Assembly (NCBI GenBank): GCA_021229015.1
Contig: CM037777.1
Coordinates: 21,450,110 to 21,514,109, forward strand
DNA from: Solen grandis
Lineage: Eukaryota > Mollusca > Bivalvia > Adapedonta > Solenidae
Length of the DNA: 64,000 bases
Direction: 5' to 3'
In this document: piece by piece, positions 23,213 through 34,860 of the stretch
Numbering within the stretch: position 1 is the stretch's first letter
Layout of the letters: each line of letters opens with the position of its first letter
Program-made: the position numbers and the translations under genes
The notes under the pieces: model-generated
What the model was told of the DNA's origin: nothing
The model's database searches: none
Seen by the model: the letters and a program-made list of their open reading frames with translations, nothing else

Positions 23213-24557
23213 TTTACTTTAAATTTAACTTACTAGTAGGGCCTACCATGCCGAGCGGACAAGCTGACAATTTGAAGTTTTCAACCGCATACGTAATCAC
23301 AGAAAGCTATGCATAAAATACTTTTCACTTATCCACTTATACTTTTGCATAAAAATCTATATTAAATTAATTAATTCGAAACAAAATCGTTCAATTCTTC
23401 GTCTAGCATTTCAAATGTCAGAGACTACCGGCAATAAATGAAATTAATCATGCGTATCGACTAACTCGCATCAAAGGTAGATTCACGCGACTTCCTTAGT
23501 AACACACAGTCGGGGCAACAAGTAAATCGGTTAAAACTCACATAATTACTTTATGAGTCCTAACCTATACATGAATCTAGCCTAATTTTGAAAACATTTC
23601 TTAGTTTTTACACGCACGTTTCAGCTCATATACATATGTTGTGTTTTTTTTATAAAAATGATCAAGGTGAAAACAACGCAGACGTGAAACATGTCCAAAC
23701 TCGAAAACGAAAGTTGGAAGTTATTTATTCAAGAAATTAATCACAAATAGTCATTAAAATTTAAATACCGATGCTGATCAATAACCATTATTTATGATAA
23801 ATAGATGGAAGTGGAGATTATATCCAGCATGCGTGGCATTATTAAACTTGATATCTCACGTATCTTGTCCTGGCTTGCGTTCACGATTAAATCTGGCAAT
23901 ATTTTATAAAATGTTTTGACATAATATAGAATTAATTGTAAATTTCGCTTATGGTTATAAACATGTTTTTGACAAAAAGCATAATCGATTTCATTATTAT
24001 CCTATTAATGCAGTAGATCAAATTGTACCTCTAAATATTGAGCTTTTTCCAGCTATTACCGGACCTTGATTTATTGCCTTCCTGTTTAGTTTCTTTCTTG
24101 GAACAAGAGAGATAACTCTAAATGGCTGTGCGAGATCTCGCGGGGGAGGGGGGGGGGGTCTGATTTACTTACACCATATTGCAAGCGATATGGTGTTTTG
24201 ATAAGATATCCTCTATATGTAATTTTAAAAGGACAGAAAGAAGGAGAAAGAGAAAAATATGACTTAAAAAAGGTCAGACCTCACCATAGACATATATATT
24301 AAGCCCATCCTGTAAAAACGTTTGACAGTTAAGAGGGAGCGTTACTGATGTCAGCAGTAAAGGTAGGGTAGTATTTTTTTACTTCCCTTCGACCATTAGT
24401 TAGGATGCTCAGGACCCTTTATTGAGATAACTAATGCTATCGTCATCGGCAAGTGAGTTTTCGGCGTCTTCTTTATACTGTTCCCGCGACGCTTTTCATT
24501 CGTCTATCGCTTGTTGTGTATCAAAGCAGCAGAACTCATTTTACTGACACCAAAGAC

Positions 24558-25223
24558 TAGAGCTGGAACGAGTACTCGAGTACCCGGGTATCGGGTCGGG
24601 TAACGCTTCTACCCGGGTACTTAATCAATACCCGGGTACCCGACTGTTATATAGTAAAGCTGTATAGTAAATAAAAATTTCGATCTCAGATAAATAACTG
24701 AACCGTCATGTCCACCAAACGCCTCCTGATTTTGTTCACCAGTAACGTTCAAAATGATGACACAGACATCCGCTAAAACTTTCGAAATATATTGTTTTAT
24801 TTGCTTTGTCGCTAATATAAGACAAATTAAAGTTAAATTTAAAAATATTCTACATAAGAACGTTTCTGTAAGAACTAACGATCAGTTCAAACGACGTAAT
24901 TCTCAAATATTCATTATCACATTTTGTTTTGTTTGTATAAGATGTTTTTTTCATGAATGAAAAACCTATCCCCACGGTTACTTAATTCAAGTTGGCAAAT
25001 GTTGCATTTTGTCTTCTAATTGTCTTGCAGAAGACAGAAAATACAGCCAAACTTGGCTTTTAAAAGAAGTTTGCTTCGTGGACATGTTTATGCAAATGCC
25101 AGGATGCAAATTGAGTGACAACTCTTTAAGTTCTAATTTAAAGGGAAATTTATAACATCGGGTTTCTGCGATTTATACGGCCGCGGGTACCCGGGTACAA
25201 CATTTCTACCCGTCCTAGCTCTA
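24558..25223 (+). mobile_element. hAT-like non-autonomous element with 8-bp target duplications (R2)
   Basis: The termini are TAGAGCTGGAACG (left) and a related inverted cgtcctagctcta (right), inside a larger imperfect inverted region rich in tacccgggt. It is flanked by 8-bp repeats CCAAAGAC (24550-24557) and CCAAGGAC (25224-25231), one mismatch apart. The 8-bp duplication and terminal form fit the hAT superfamily. It carries a 68-codon frame at 24754-24960 matching the small ORF in R1, but the exon-2 part has a 1-bp frame change here. Confidence 0.8.
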
Positions 25224-25260
25224 CCAAGGACGTCCTAAGTGCTAGCGGTACAACTTTCCT

Positions 25261-25839
25261 TCGCATCATCGAGTATCTTTGATGATTTCACTAATGTTTA
25301 CAATGTGACAATATAACGTCATCCACAATTCCATCCAAAATCATATTTTTACATCATAAATCAGGTGTAACAGGTGACGTTGAGTATGAATATCATTTCG
25401 TTTATATCTGTCAAATTTATTGTGATATACGGAAGAAATATATGAATATAATATATACTATTCGTAGAAATTCAGTAATACTTATACATTCCACACCTAA
25501 CTGAATTTTATAACATTCCATGAACAAATAATGTTATTTGTACATGTTATTTGCTGACGTTGTGTTAGTAGTATTTATTCATTTGAGTTTATGTACCTAT
25601 AAAAAAAGGGGTTAGTTTCTTGGGCACTTTTTTTAAACGAATGAAGGAAAGCGGATATTTTCTTTTTTTATTGCTCCCGATTTTTTTTTTATCTATGTTT
25701 CTCTCAAGTTTTTTAATCTTGAATTACAAATGGGCACTGCCTAACACATATTAGAAAATACATTCTTGACCAGCCAAGGAACATTTTAACATTTATAATA
25801 TATATATCTGTATTTGATTAGGTTGCTATAACATCGATT
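25261..25839. other. non-coding, AT-rich
   Basis: The first ~130 bp match 34855-34960 in unit U2 (acaatataacgtcatccac). No gene is seen. Confidence 0.5.
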
Positions 25840-25995
25840 CAATGATCATCCCTGCCAAGTTTAATCAAATTCGATGAAGCGGTTTCAGAGGAGATGTTGT
25901 TTAAAGCAAATTGTTGACGAACCACGTCGCAAGACGACGGAAACAGGGTGATCCTAATAGCTCACCTTGAGCACATTGTGCTTTGGTGAACTAAA
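25840..25995 (+). repeat. 3' end of the 'gctcacctg' repeat family
   Basis: The sequence atcatccctgccaagttta, then ggtttcagaggagatg, then agctcaccttgagcacattg matches the 3' part of 17746-18672. The 5' part is absent. Confidence 0.65.
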
Positions 25996-26071
25996 AATAC
26001 CACACGAGATTCCCTGTACTGAAATGGTTACTTCATCATTTATGTTCATTTTCTTTGAGGTCAGCTTTAAT

Positions 26072-26203
26072 ATGACCTCCACAATATGCTGCATATGCAT
26101 GGAGAGGGACCGCAACACTTCATTGTACCCGTGCGGCCATATATTTTGTATTGTCTATGCGGTTGCACATGAAAGTGTGCATCCAATAGGTCATGAGTAC
26201 ATC
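26072..26203 (+). pseudogene. decayed RING-finger remnant
   Basis: Codons from ATG 26072 read M-T-S-T-I-C-C-I-C-M-E-R-D-R-N-T-S-L-Y, then P-C-G-H-I-F-C. This is the first half of a C3HC4 RING of the type found at the C-terminus of IAP-like and other E3 ligases. The second half, A-H-E-S-V-H-P-I-G-H, looks like a mutated C-P-I-C block with Cys replaced by His and Gly, and the second Cys pair is also broken. No partner exon is seen. Probably a relic, not a working ligase. Confidence 0.45.
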
Positions 26204-26984
26204 ACAAGTTTTCTGAATTTGAGTCAAACTTTTCAAAAAAAAAACCTAAAAGGAAACACAGCATCTTGGTTGCTATTTTAGGTAGAGATGGAATAATCAA
26301 AACCAATAGTTTTTGTAAGATTTTGGTGTTTTTCTACATTTTTTCAATTGTGAAAAAATGTCACATGTAGTTATGAAAATGTTTTGCCTAAAGTTTTTAG
26401 AAATAATTTGCAGGTTCAAACCCTTCTCTGAAAGCAATAAAAAGGGCAATAATTTACAAGTAATTTTCATAATTATGTCGAATTTACATTAACTGTAGCA
26501 AACAGTCTTTAATATTTCAAATGAAGGACTTAGGATTTTGTGTTAATGGTTATGACATTCTTATAATTATTTTATATTGACATTAATGACTCAGGTTTAA
26601 ATCCCATTAAATTCACCTTCGAACATGACGTATATATCTTTCTGAACCTTTGAATGTGTATAGATAAAATCGGTAGCGGGCGGGTGTAATTTTGCTGGCT
26701 GAGAAAGAAAGTGCAGAAACATTTTGACAGTGTTTTATGGAGATTTAACAAAATAGTGAACTGTTATTTTTGACGTGTTTTTCAAAGCCTTGTAATTTCT
26801 TCGCAAAGATTTAAAATACGGCATGCACTGGATAAGCAACCTAGGTTGCTATGGATATCAGTTTTATGCAAAAATTGTGAAATTCTTTAGAAAATGAAGC
26901 ATACTAGAAACAAGAAGACTTTATTTCTTTATAAAATCACCTTTAATATTGGATAATTATTGGATTAATATATATAACAATTGG
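26204..26984. other. non-coding, AT-rich
   Basis: No ORF, repeat or splice pattern that I can support. Confidence 0.5.
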
Positions 26985-27735
26985 AAATGCAAGAGGCATG
27001 ATAACACACCAAGTAAGATTATATTGACACTTGACCAACAGGTCACGGGACAATATATATGATGTGCACGATGAAAGGGAATCATTCCCAGTGCTGTCTT
27101 ATCAAATTTGGAATGTTGCGGTCCAATATCGAACCAATGATCCCCCGGTTAAAAGCCGGATGCTTTAACCACCCGGTCACCGGGACCGGCTGAAATAACC
27201 TAGGTTTACTCATAAACGCAAAATAAAATATAGAAATAATGAAATATGTAACAAACTATGAAAAACTACAATTAAAAGATGAGGTAAAACAAAAAAGAAA
27301 ATCTTTCAAAACATCAACAATATTTGACTATATACAATGACATACTAGTATTTGATAACTTATCTAAAACTACAGTATTTATCATTCTTTCACGTAGTAG
27401 GCCGAAAGACTGTAGCCTCGCTGTCATATGACACCGTAGACAAGACGCATTACACCACACCTAAATATATTATTCGTACACCGACTACTTACATTATACA
27501 AATATTAGTAAGCAAGAGAATACAACCAGAATCAATCAAATAATCATGTTCAATTCTGCTGTGTCCAAGCACCGTACCCATGACAGGATTGAGACAAATG
27601 TCCTGATTTCTCAGCAATCAAACAAAAAATATGACAAAATATACACCGACATATCTGTTTAATGTCCCGAAATTAACAATTAACAGCTGGGAATTTTCGT
27701 TGAGCAGGTTGGTATTTTCCTTGGTGATATACTAG
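26985..27735 (-). repeat. left flank of duplicated unit U2, with reverse SINE-A
   Basis: Homologous to 14820-15545: reverse SINE-A at 26985-27190 (ggcatgataacacaccaag, then the head with ccggttaaaagccgg and gggaccggctg), followed by the shared blocks aacatcaacaatatttgac and cttacattatacaaatatta. Confidence 0.7.
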
Positions 27736-27860
27736 CTCTGCAATCAAGGGTTCCCGGGCTCGGGTTCTGGTCTAACACTGAAATCAAGGGGTTCCGGGTT
27801 TGAGTCCAGGTTTCGCCATGCAATCGAGGGGACCCGGGTCTGAGTCCTGGTCTATCAAAT
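27735..27860 (+). repeat. three-copy counterpart of the 40-bp array
   Basis: Three diverged units (ctgcaatcaagggttcccg, ctgaaatcaaggggttccg, atgcaatcgaggggacccg), each followed by a gggt(t/c)(c/t)gagtcc-like B-box. Position matches the ~51-copy array in unit U1, so U2 shows the unexpanded or contracted state. Confidence 0.8.
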
Positions 27861-28028
27861 ATCCTCAGCCTCTATCAAGAGAGACTAACAAGATATATTG
27901 AATTAACGATTCAAATCAGACTTTATACAAGTGCTGTGTAGGTATTGGTATAGCAAAGTAATATAAAACTTTTCCATCAACATTGTAAAAATATTTTTAC
28001 AATGTTCCCTGTATTTGTGCATTTTTGT

Positions 28029-28250
28029 TGTGTGTGTGTGTGTGTGTGTGTGTTTTTTTTTATCAGAGTTCTACATGGGTCAAGTTTATTTTAGCAACTT
28101 TTTGTGAAGGCTCACCCAAGGATTATCCCTACCAAGTTTAATCATATTCTGTCCGGCGGTTTCAGAGGAGATGTCGTTTAAGGTAAATTGCTGACGCTGC
28201 ACGACGGACACAAGGTAATCAGATTAGTTCACCTTGAGCACATTGTGCTA
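28029..28250 (+). repeat. (TG)n plus 3' end of the 'gctcacctg' family
   Basis: A TG run (28029-28053) is followed by the 3' part of the interspersed repeat (ggtttcagaggagatgtcg, then tcaccttgagcacattgtg). It occupies the place where U1 has the near-complete copy. Confidence 0.65.
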
Positions 28251-28664
28251 AAATAACATAATCTTTATTTGGCATTAAATAGCCCAATAATCATTTATAG
28301 CCAAAAGCATGATGTAACAATTGCAAAGTGTAAGACAATCTAAACAGTATGCATAGAAATGACACAAATGATTATGTAAAGTTAACATGAAATTTACATC
28401 CACAGATAAATCTCAATATATACATGTGCAGGATGTTACTTTTCATGATATTTAAATTATATTAAAATTTACCTTAAGATTAATTTTTCTTTTAAACTAG
28501 TCGTAAAGTTTTATTTTGTTTAATGTTCGTATGATAAACTACCTATAAGAATACTTTTCTTTATAATATTTTAACTCAAAAATATTTGTAATAAAAAATG
28601 ATCCTTTAAAAACGTTTTGATCATTATCATCAGTATCATCGTTATTATTACCGTTATATTCATA

Positions 28665-28670
28665 TTTATT
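28665..28670 (-). promoter_or_regulatory. poly(A) signal candidate for TRIM-like copy 2
   Basis: AATAAA on the minus strand, about 145 nt after the stop at 28813. Confidence 0.35.
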
Positions 28671-28812
28671 GCAACAATTCTATCTTAGACATATGAATAG
28701 GTATTGATCTTTAAACAGTGTGTGTTTCATTTTCTAGACTGTTAAAATGATGTTATCTGAGACATGTTATCTAGTCACGGTGATATTAATCATCATTAAA
28801 CATGTCTATATG

Positions 28813-30325
28813 TTACTTCTTTAGCCAGAACACCTTACAAGCAGATTTACTACCCATCCCAACAACCAACGCCCCATCAGTGTCCCGGTATGAGAGACAG
28901 TACGGCCTTACTACCCCATCACTCTCACTGACCAGAATGGAGTGATGAGTACCGTGCTTATCAACACGATGAATATTGTTAGACCCCCACCCACAAACCA
29001 GTATGTTGTCCTGACTGTCAACGTGAATGCCTTTAGGACCAGATAAATCCTCGTGTGAGTACGTGTGGACCAAATCACCAGCCTGTGACAGACATGTGAC
29101 GGTGTTGGTTTCAAAGTCCGGCACATACACCCGGCCGCTGGTGCTGCTGACACGAACGTAGTATGGGCATGTAAACATGTACCGTCCTTGATCATCCACC
29201 CCGAGCCTCCTCTGTATCTGTCCATCCATCGTCATCACCAGTACTTCTCCGTTACCCGGGTTGTTGTGACACGTGATGTACATCATGCCGCCATGACAGT
29301 CTATACCCCAACAGTTTCTGCCTACCTTCAATGATTTTCCACTCTCAGCCGCGGCTGTACAGAGACAAACTGAATCTTCTGTTGATCTGGTAACGTGACA
29401 ACAACCTCTGAATCAGCTACTGTGCAGACATCCAATGGCCATGATAGTAGACCTGCTTTATCCTTAGGGGTGAAGGTGGGGCTGTACAGATGTAACTTAC
29501 TGTTACCATAGTCACATAAAACCAGATAACCATTGGGGAGAAATGTTGAACCAGTACGCAACTTGAGTTTACGTTTATGTCTTGTTTGCTAGAAACTGTC
29601 ATTTCAAGCACATTTCCTCCAATGGGTGTAGCCGTGCGTTGAGAAGTGGTAATCACGTGACCAAGCTCCTTCAGCTGTTGTAAGATCTCTTCTAAGACTT
29701 TACTGGGGTGAAAGGTCAACTGACATTGGGTAGCTTCCGACTCGATGTCTTCTGCAATCTTCTCCATGTCCTCGACTTTACCTGATGATTTTGTCAGTCC
29801 GATAAACATTATTTCTTTATTCATTGAAGCCTGGCATTCTTGCATTTCCTTGATACTTTCATCAACTTGCTTTAGAGTGTTTTCGCACGTAGTTATGTGA
29901 TCCCTCATCTCTGATTCTGGACTCTTTTTAACATCTTCAATAGCTTTAAATGCGTCTTTTTCAAGATTATTTAATTTTTCATTTATTTTTCTCCTAAGTT
30001 CTTTGACATCATTGATAGATTGATTTGCCTGTTGAATCAACAGAGCGGCATCTTTTCCTCGGGATGATCGCAATGTTTCGACCTTCTTTTTAATTTGTTT
30101 CATCCTCGTCACCATATTGTCCAACTGAATTTTACTCATCTTGCTGGATTTATCACGTAGTGCGGTCTTTATACATTTCCTGTGCGTCATCGTGGAGCAT
30201 ACGTCACATATTAAAGTCCCATGGCCCTCACAGAAGGTGGTGATCGGATGGCCCTTATGATCATCACAGTGGGGTGGAACGTAAGCATCCGATCCTATTT
30301 CTATTGAGTCCGTATTGGTCGCCAT
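28813..30325 (-). pseudogene. TRIM-like B-box / coiled-coil / beta-propeller, copy 2, two frameshifts
   Basis: Paralogue of 19193-20695, similar over its whole length. The B-box Cys/His residues are all kept and the coiled coil is nearly identical. One base is missing near 29552-29560 (copy 1 has accatttacccaacc, here accagtacgcaact), which puts the propeller out of frame after about residue 257. A second missing base near 29340 shifts it again. The three frames (30325-29560, 29561-29340, 29331-28813) add up to a full-length protein. There is also a 4-codon insertion (about 29622-29633). Either a recent pseudogene, a truncated B-box/coiled-coil protein, or two consensus errors. The acceptor before the ATG (ttttccccaacag) is intact. 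Confidence 0.8.
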
Positions 30326-30760
30326 TCTGTTGGGGAAAAATTAAAACAATTAAAGAAAGACAACTCTTATGTTCTTCGAGAATTTCTCGAATTATCCAAA
30401 AAGATTTATATCCCTTGGTATACTTTAAAACTGCACGAATTAAAGGGAGAGACGCCTACGAACAACCCCAAGAAGGGAAAAAAGTCTTAAAATGAACGCT
30501 TATTTTATTTAAAAATAACGGGGACTCAACGACGTTCAGTTTTGTTACACATTTCTACTGTATATATGAAGTATTCTATGGGACAACCAAGGCGGATTTT
30601 GATAAAAGTGCCCCCACCATCCTTTAGCTCTGCAAAACATACAATACAATATACTAGTGCAACTTTTTTCAATTAAACGATTCTTTTAAAGAAAAATCAA
30701 ACTGACATTAGATAATCTTTTCATTTTAAGATGACAGAGAAACAAATTGCTACTACTTAC

Positions 30761-30834
30761 ATTAGTTTCTCTCGACGTTTCCTTAATAACACCAGTATTT
30801 TGAGCTTTGTGATGTCATACAAATGCCATCGCCC
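30761..30834 (-). other. non-coding 5' exon of TRIM-like copy 2 (74 bp)
   Basis: Same length as in copy 1, with donor GTAAGTAG and acceptor ttcaatctctacag on the minus strand. The further-upstream donor of copy 1 is ATAAGTG here (G to A at 30900), so that inferred exon could not splice normally. Confidence 0.55.
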
Positions 30835-31627
30835 CTGTAGAGATTGAAAAAAAATCTCATTATTTAAAATATTAAGTCATACATAATGAAAAGCACTTAT
30901 ATAGACATGAAAAGTATAGTTCTCAGCGGTGTTTTTACTGGTGACTCAGGCCCTTGGAACTTTACTGAAAGCTTAAATGTCTAATGAACATTTACCGCAG
31001 CTCGTTTACTGATGATCGGTGGAAAAGAATGATGTTGTTAATGTTGGTGAAGCTTTTGTTTCCTGATAAATAAACTCGGAAAGTGTAAGTCACATTGCAC
31101 GAGAACACGCTATTTACGTAAACGTTGCGGATGTGCTTCCGGTACTACGTGACACGTTCCGTAACATTAACTTCATATATCATATAAGACTCAAATAGTA
31201 AGAACTTCTGATTCGACTGACATTCTAATAAAAAAAAATATTTTTGAAAGAAATTAATTGTAAATAAAGTGATACAGGTTGTCAATATAAAAGAATGTTA
31301 AGTACTCACAAAATTGACTAGTGGCATGATACCACATCCAGTAACATCATCCTGAATTTAAGCTAATTTCATGAAACAACCCTTATTGTGCTGCGATATA
31401 CCATTTTGGTATGACGCGGCCGGGAATCGAAACAACGTTGCTCTAACCGGGACCGGTGTTATCACTAATCAAGTGCCGACATTTTTCATTTCGGACTTGA
31501 ATAATGGTTTATGGTTTCATCTTCTTTGAAAGTATTTTAATACTATCAATATTTATGGGGGTGGAGGGTGGGGAGGGGGCTTAACGTCTCGCCGATAGTA
31601 TATCAGCCATTTGGAAACCATGACTAT

Positions 31628-31815
31628 ATAGTAATACCACACTGCAGTATCAAGCCGTCGATATGTGGCATGACACCAAACCCAGCCACATTATCTGGAC
31701 ACCGGGTCTCACAGTCCTGGAAATACTTAAATATGCTTTACCAGAACTATTTTATGACGTTGGTATGTCGCGAGCGGATCAAACCAACGACTTCCCGATT
31801 GCGGGGCTCTAACCA
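31628..31815 (-). repeat. SINE-A, partial, inside R3
   Basis: ctgcagtatcaagccgtcg, tgtggcatgacaccaaaccc, then atcaaaccaacgac and ggctctaaccac. Same site as in R1 and R2. Confidence 0.7.
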
Positions 31816-33975
31816 CATTTTATTCGCTTTAAATTTAACTTACTAGTATGGCCTAGCTACCATGCCGAGCGAACAAGCTGACATTTTGAATCTTTCAACC
31901 GCATACGTAATGATAGAAAGCTATGCATGCAATACTTCTCACTTGTCCACTTAAATACTTTTGCATATAGATCTATATTCATTAATTAATTCGAAACAAA
32001 ACTATTCTATTCTTCGTCTAGCATTTCAAATGTCACATACTACCGACAATAAATGAAATTAATCATGCGTATCGACTAACTCACGTCAAAGGTAGATTCA
32101 CGCGACTTCCTTAATAACAGCATGATACGTCACACAGAGGCGGAGCAACATGTAAATCGGTTAAAACTTACATTTATAATTACTTTATGAGTCCTAACTA
32201 TACGTAAAACTAGCCTAATTTTGAAAACATTTCTTAGTTTTTACACGCACGTTTCAGCTCATATACATATATTGTGTTTTTTGATTAAAATGATCAAGGT
32301 GAAAACAAAGCAGACATGAAACATATCCAAATTCGAAAACGAAAGTTGGAAGTTATTTATTCAGAATTTAATCACAAATAGTCATTAAAATTTAAATACC
32401 GATGCTGATCAATAACCATTATTTATAATAAATAAATGGAAGTGAAAATTATTTCCAGCATGCGTGGCTTTATTAAACTTTATATCTCACGTATCTTGTC
32501 CTGGCTTGCGTTCACGATTCAATCTGGCAGTTTTGACATTATACAGGAAGATTGATAGATAGGTAATTGTACATTTCGCTTATGGTTATAAAGATGTTTT
32601 TCACAAAAAGCATAATCGATTTCATTTTTGTCCTGTTAATGTAGCGCAATATATCAAATTGTACCTCTAAATATTGAGCTTTTTCCAGCTATTCCTTGAT
32701 TTGTTTCCTTCCTGTTAAGTTTCTTTCTTGGAACAAGAGAGATAACTCTAAATGACTGTGCGAGATCTATGTCGGGGGCTTGGGAAATTAACATAATTAA
32801 CTTCCTCCATATTGCAAACGATATGGTGCTTTGATATGATATTCTCTATATATAATTTCATAAGGAAAGAGAGAAGGAGAAAGAGAACAATCAGATGTAA
32901 AAATGGTCAGATCTTCGAGTGCACAAACTGCGCCCGTCTAAGATTTAATTAAGAAATGCATCATAAATACAATTAATTCTATCAAATTCACATTATACCC
33001 CCCCCCCCCCCCCCAATATTCTTTTTATAAATGATTATTCACTCGAAAATGACATTTAACATTTGTTCTTTCTGATTATGACATATGACTTGCATTTGTA
33101 TAGAACCACCAATCTTTTTGAAACTGTATATATATTTTTATAAATGCCAATTTTCATTGCCATTACATCATTTGTTAAGATGTAGAATTTTTACATGTTA
33201 CGTACTGTAATGAGTTTAAATGTTGAGGTGACTTATAGGTCCAATGGGCCGGGTGCTAGTTTAAATTGTATATATTTGCTTTGTATTATACGAAATGCAC
33301 ATGTCACTATAATAAACTATTTACTTACTTATTTACTTACTTACTTACTTTAACACATTAGGAGTCAGATAATATGCCATCATTTTGTTTGTTTCTAACT
33401 CCGCCACCTAGGTGACGTCATAGCAGTTGCGACTTGTACACATATGATTTCCATTTTTAAATATGTAAACACTGCAGATGGAATTTCAACGATACTTTTA
33501 TTTTAAAAATTTTAGTATGAAAGGGTCATTCTGCATGGAAATTTTTTGTATTAAAAACCACATAAAGAGTGGTGTGAGTTTAAATTTACAATATTTATCT
33601 TTTGGAATATCAAAATAATCATCTGAGTTTAATTACTGAAATATAATTAAAAAAAAATTCTCATGGTCGCTTGAGCGTGTAATAAAATCTTGTGAGACTA
33701 TGATAATAAAAAGAAGGTGGCGCAGTTAGGACCTCCGACAATATATTAAGTCCGTCCGGTAAAAATGTTTGACAGTAAAGAGGAGACGTTACTGATGTCA
33801 GCAGTAAAGGTAGGGTATTATTTGTTACCTCCCTTTGACCATTAGTTAGGATGACCAGGACCTCGGCAAGTGAGTTTTCGGCGTCTTCTTTATACTTTTC
33901 CCGTGACGCTGTTCACTCGTCTATTCGCTTGTTGTGTATCAAAGCAACAGAACCCATTTTACTGACACCAAAGAT

Positions 33976-34798
33976 TAGAGCTGAGACGAGTACTCGAGTA
34001 CCCGGGTATCGGGTCGGGTAACGCTTCTACCCGGGTACTTAATCATTACTCGGGTACCCGACTATTATATAGTAATGCTTTATAGATAAATAAAAATTAG
34101 CTCGATCTCAAATAAATAACTGAACCGTCATGTCAACATCTCCCGGATTTTCCACCATACGCCTCCTGATTTTGTTCACCAGTAACGTTAAAAATGATGA
34201 CACAGACGTCCGTTAAACCTTTCGAAATATATTGTTTTATTTGCTTTGTCGCCAATATACGACGAATTCAAGTTAAAATTGACAAAATTCTACATAAGAA
34301 CGTTTCTGTAAGAACTAACGATCAGTTTAAACAACGTGTCAAATATTCAGGATCACATTTTGTTTACGTATGCGTACTGATATTTATGAAAAATACAATA
34401 TAGTTACAATAATATTGTTGTTGAATTATTCTTTTATCAGTTTTGTGGTAATTTAAAGAATATTAACTCCTAATTTCCATGATTCTGTTCATTAATGACT
34501 ACTGAAATGTTACGTTATATGAGATGTTTTTTCATGTATGAAAAACCTATGCCCACGGGTACTTAATTCAAGTTCGCAAATGTTGCATTTTATCTTCTAA
34601 TTGTCTTGCAGATGACAGAAAAAAACTGCCAAATTTGGCTTTTAGAAGAAGTTTGCTTCGTGGACATGTTTATGCAAGTGCCAGGATGCAAAAAGAGAGA
34701 CGACTTTTTAAGCTTTAATTTAAAGGGAAATTAAAAAATGTCGGGTACACGGGTACCCGCGAGTAATACGGCCGCGGATACTACCCGTCCCAGCTCTA
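33976..34798 (+). mobile_element. hAT-like non-autonomous element (R3)
   Basis: The left end is TAGAGCTGAGACGAG and the right end cccgtcccagctcta, with flanks CCAAAGAT (33968-33975) and CTAAAGAC (34799-34806), decayed forms of the 8-bp duplication CCAAAGAC. It contains a 69-codon frame at 34194-34403 matching the R1 ORF. A 4-bp loss removes the good splice donor. Confidence 0.8.
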
Positions 34799-34860
34799 CT
34801 AAAGACGTCCTAAGTGCTAGCGGTACAACTTTTCTTTGTAACGTCGAGTTTCTTTGATGA

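Larger units (their letters stand above)
22800..25260. repeat. ~3-kb segmental repeat, copy R2
   Basis: Collinear with R1 and R3 from the acgcggccggggatcgaacc block to the end of the hAT-like element, with several deletions (the ggtgacgtcatagcagttgc region is missing). It lies just upstream of TRIM-like gene 1, as R3 does for copy 2, so repeat and gene were duplicated together. Confidence 0.8.
31278..34860. repeat. ~3-kb segmental repeat, copy R3
   Basis: The most complete copy. It begins caatataaaagaatgttaa as R1 does after the gap, and contains reverse SINE-A (31628-31815), poly-C (32998-33014), a TTAC microsatellite (about 33325-33350), ggtgacgtcatagcagttgc and the hAT-like element. R1 and R3 are closest to each other, including an identical exon-2-like stretch. 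Confidence 0.8.
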
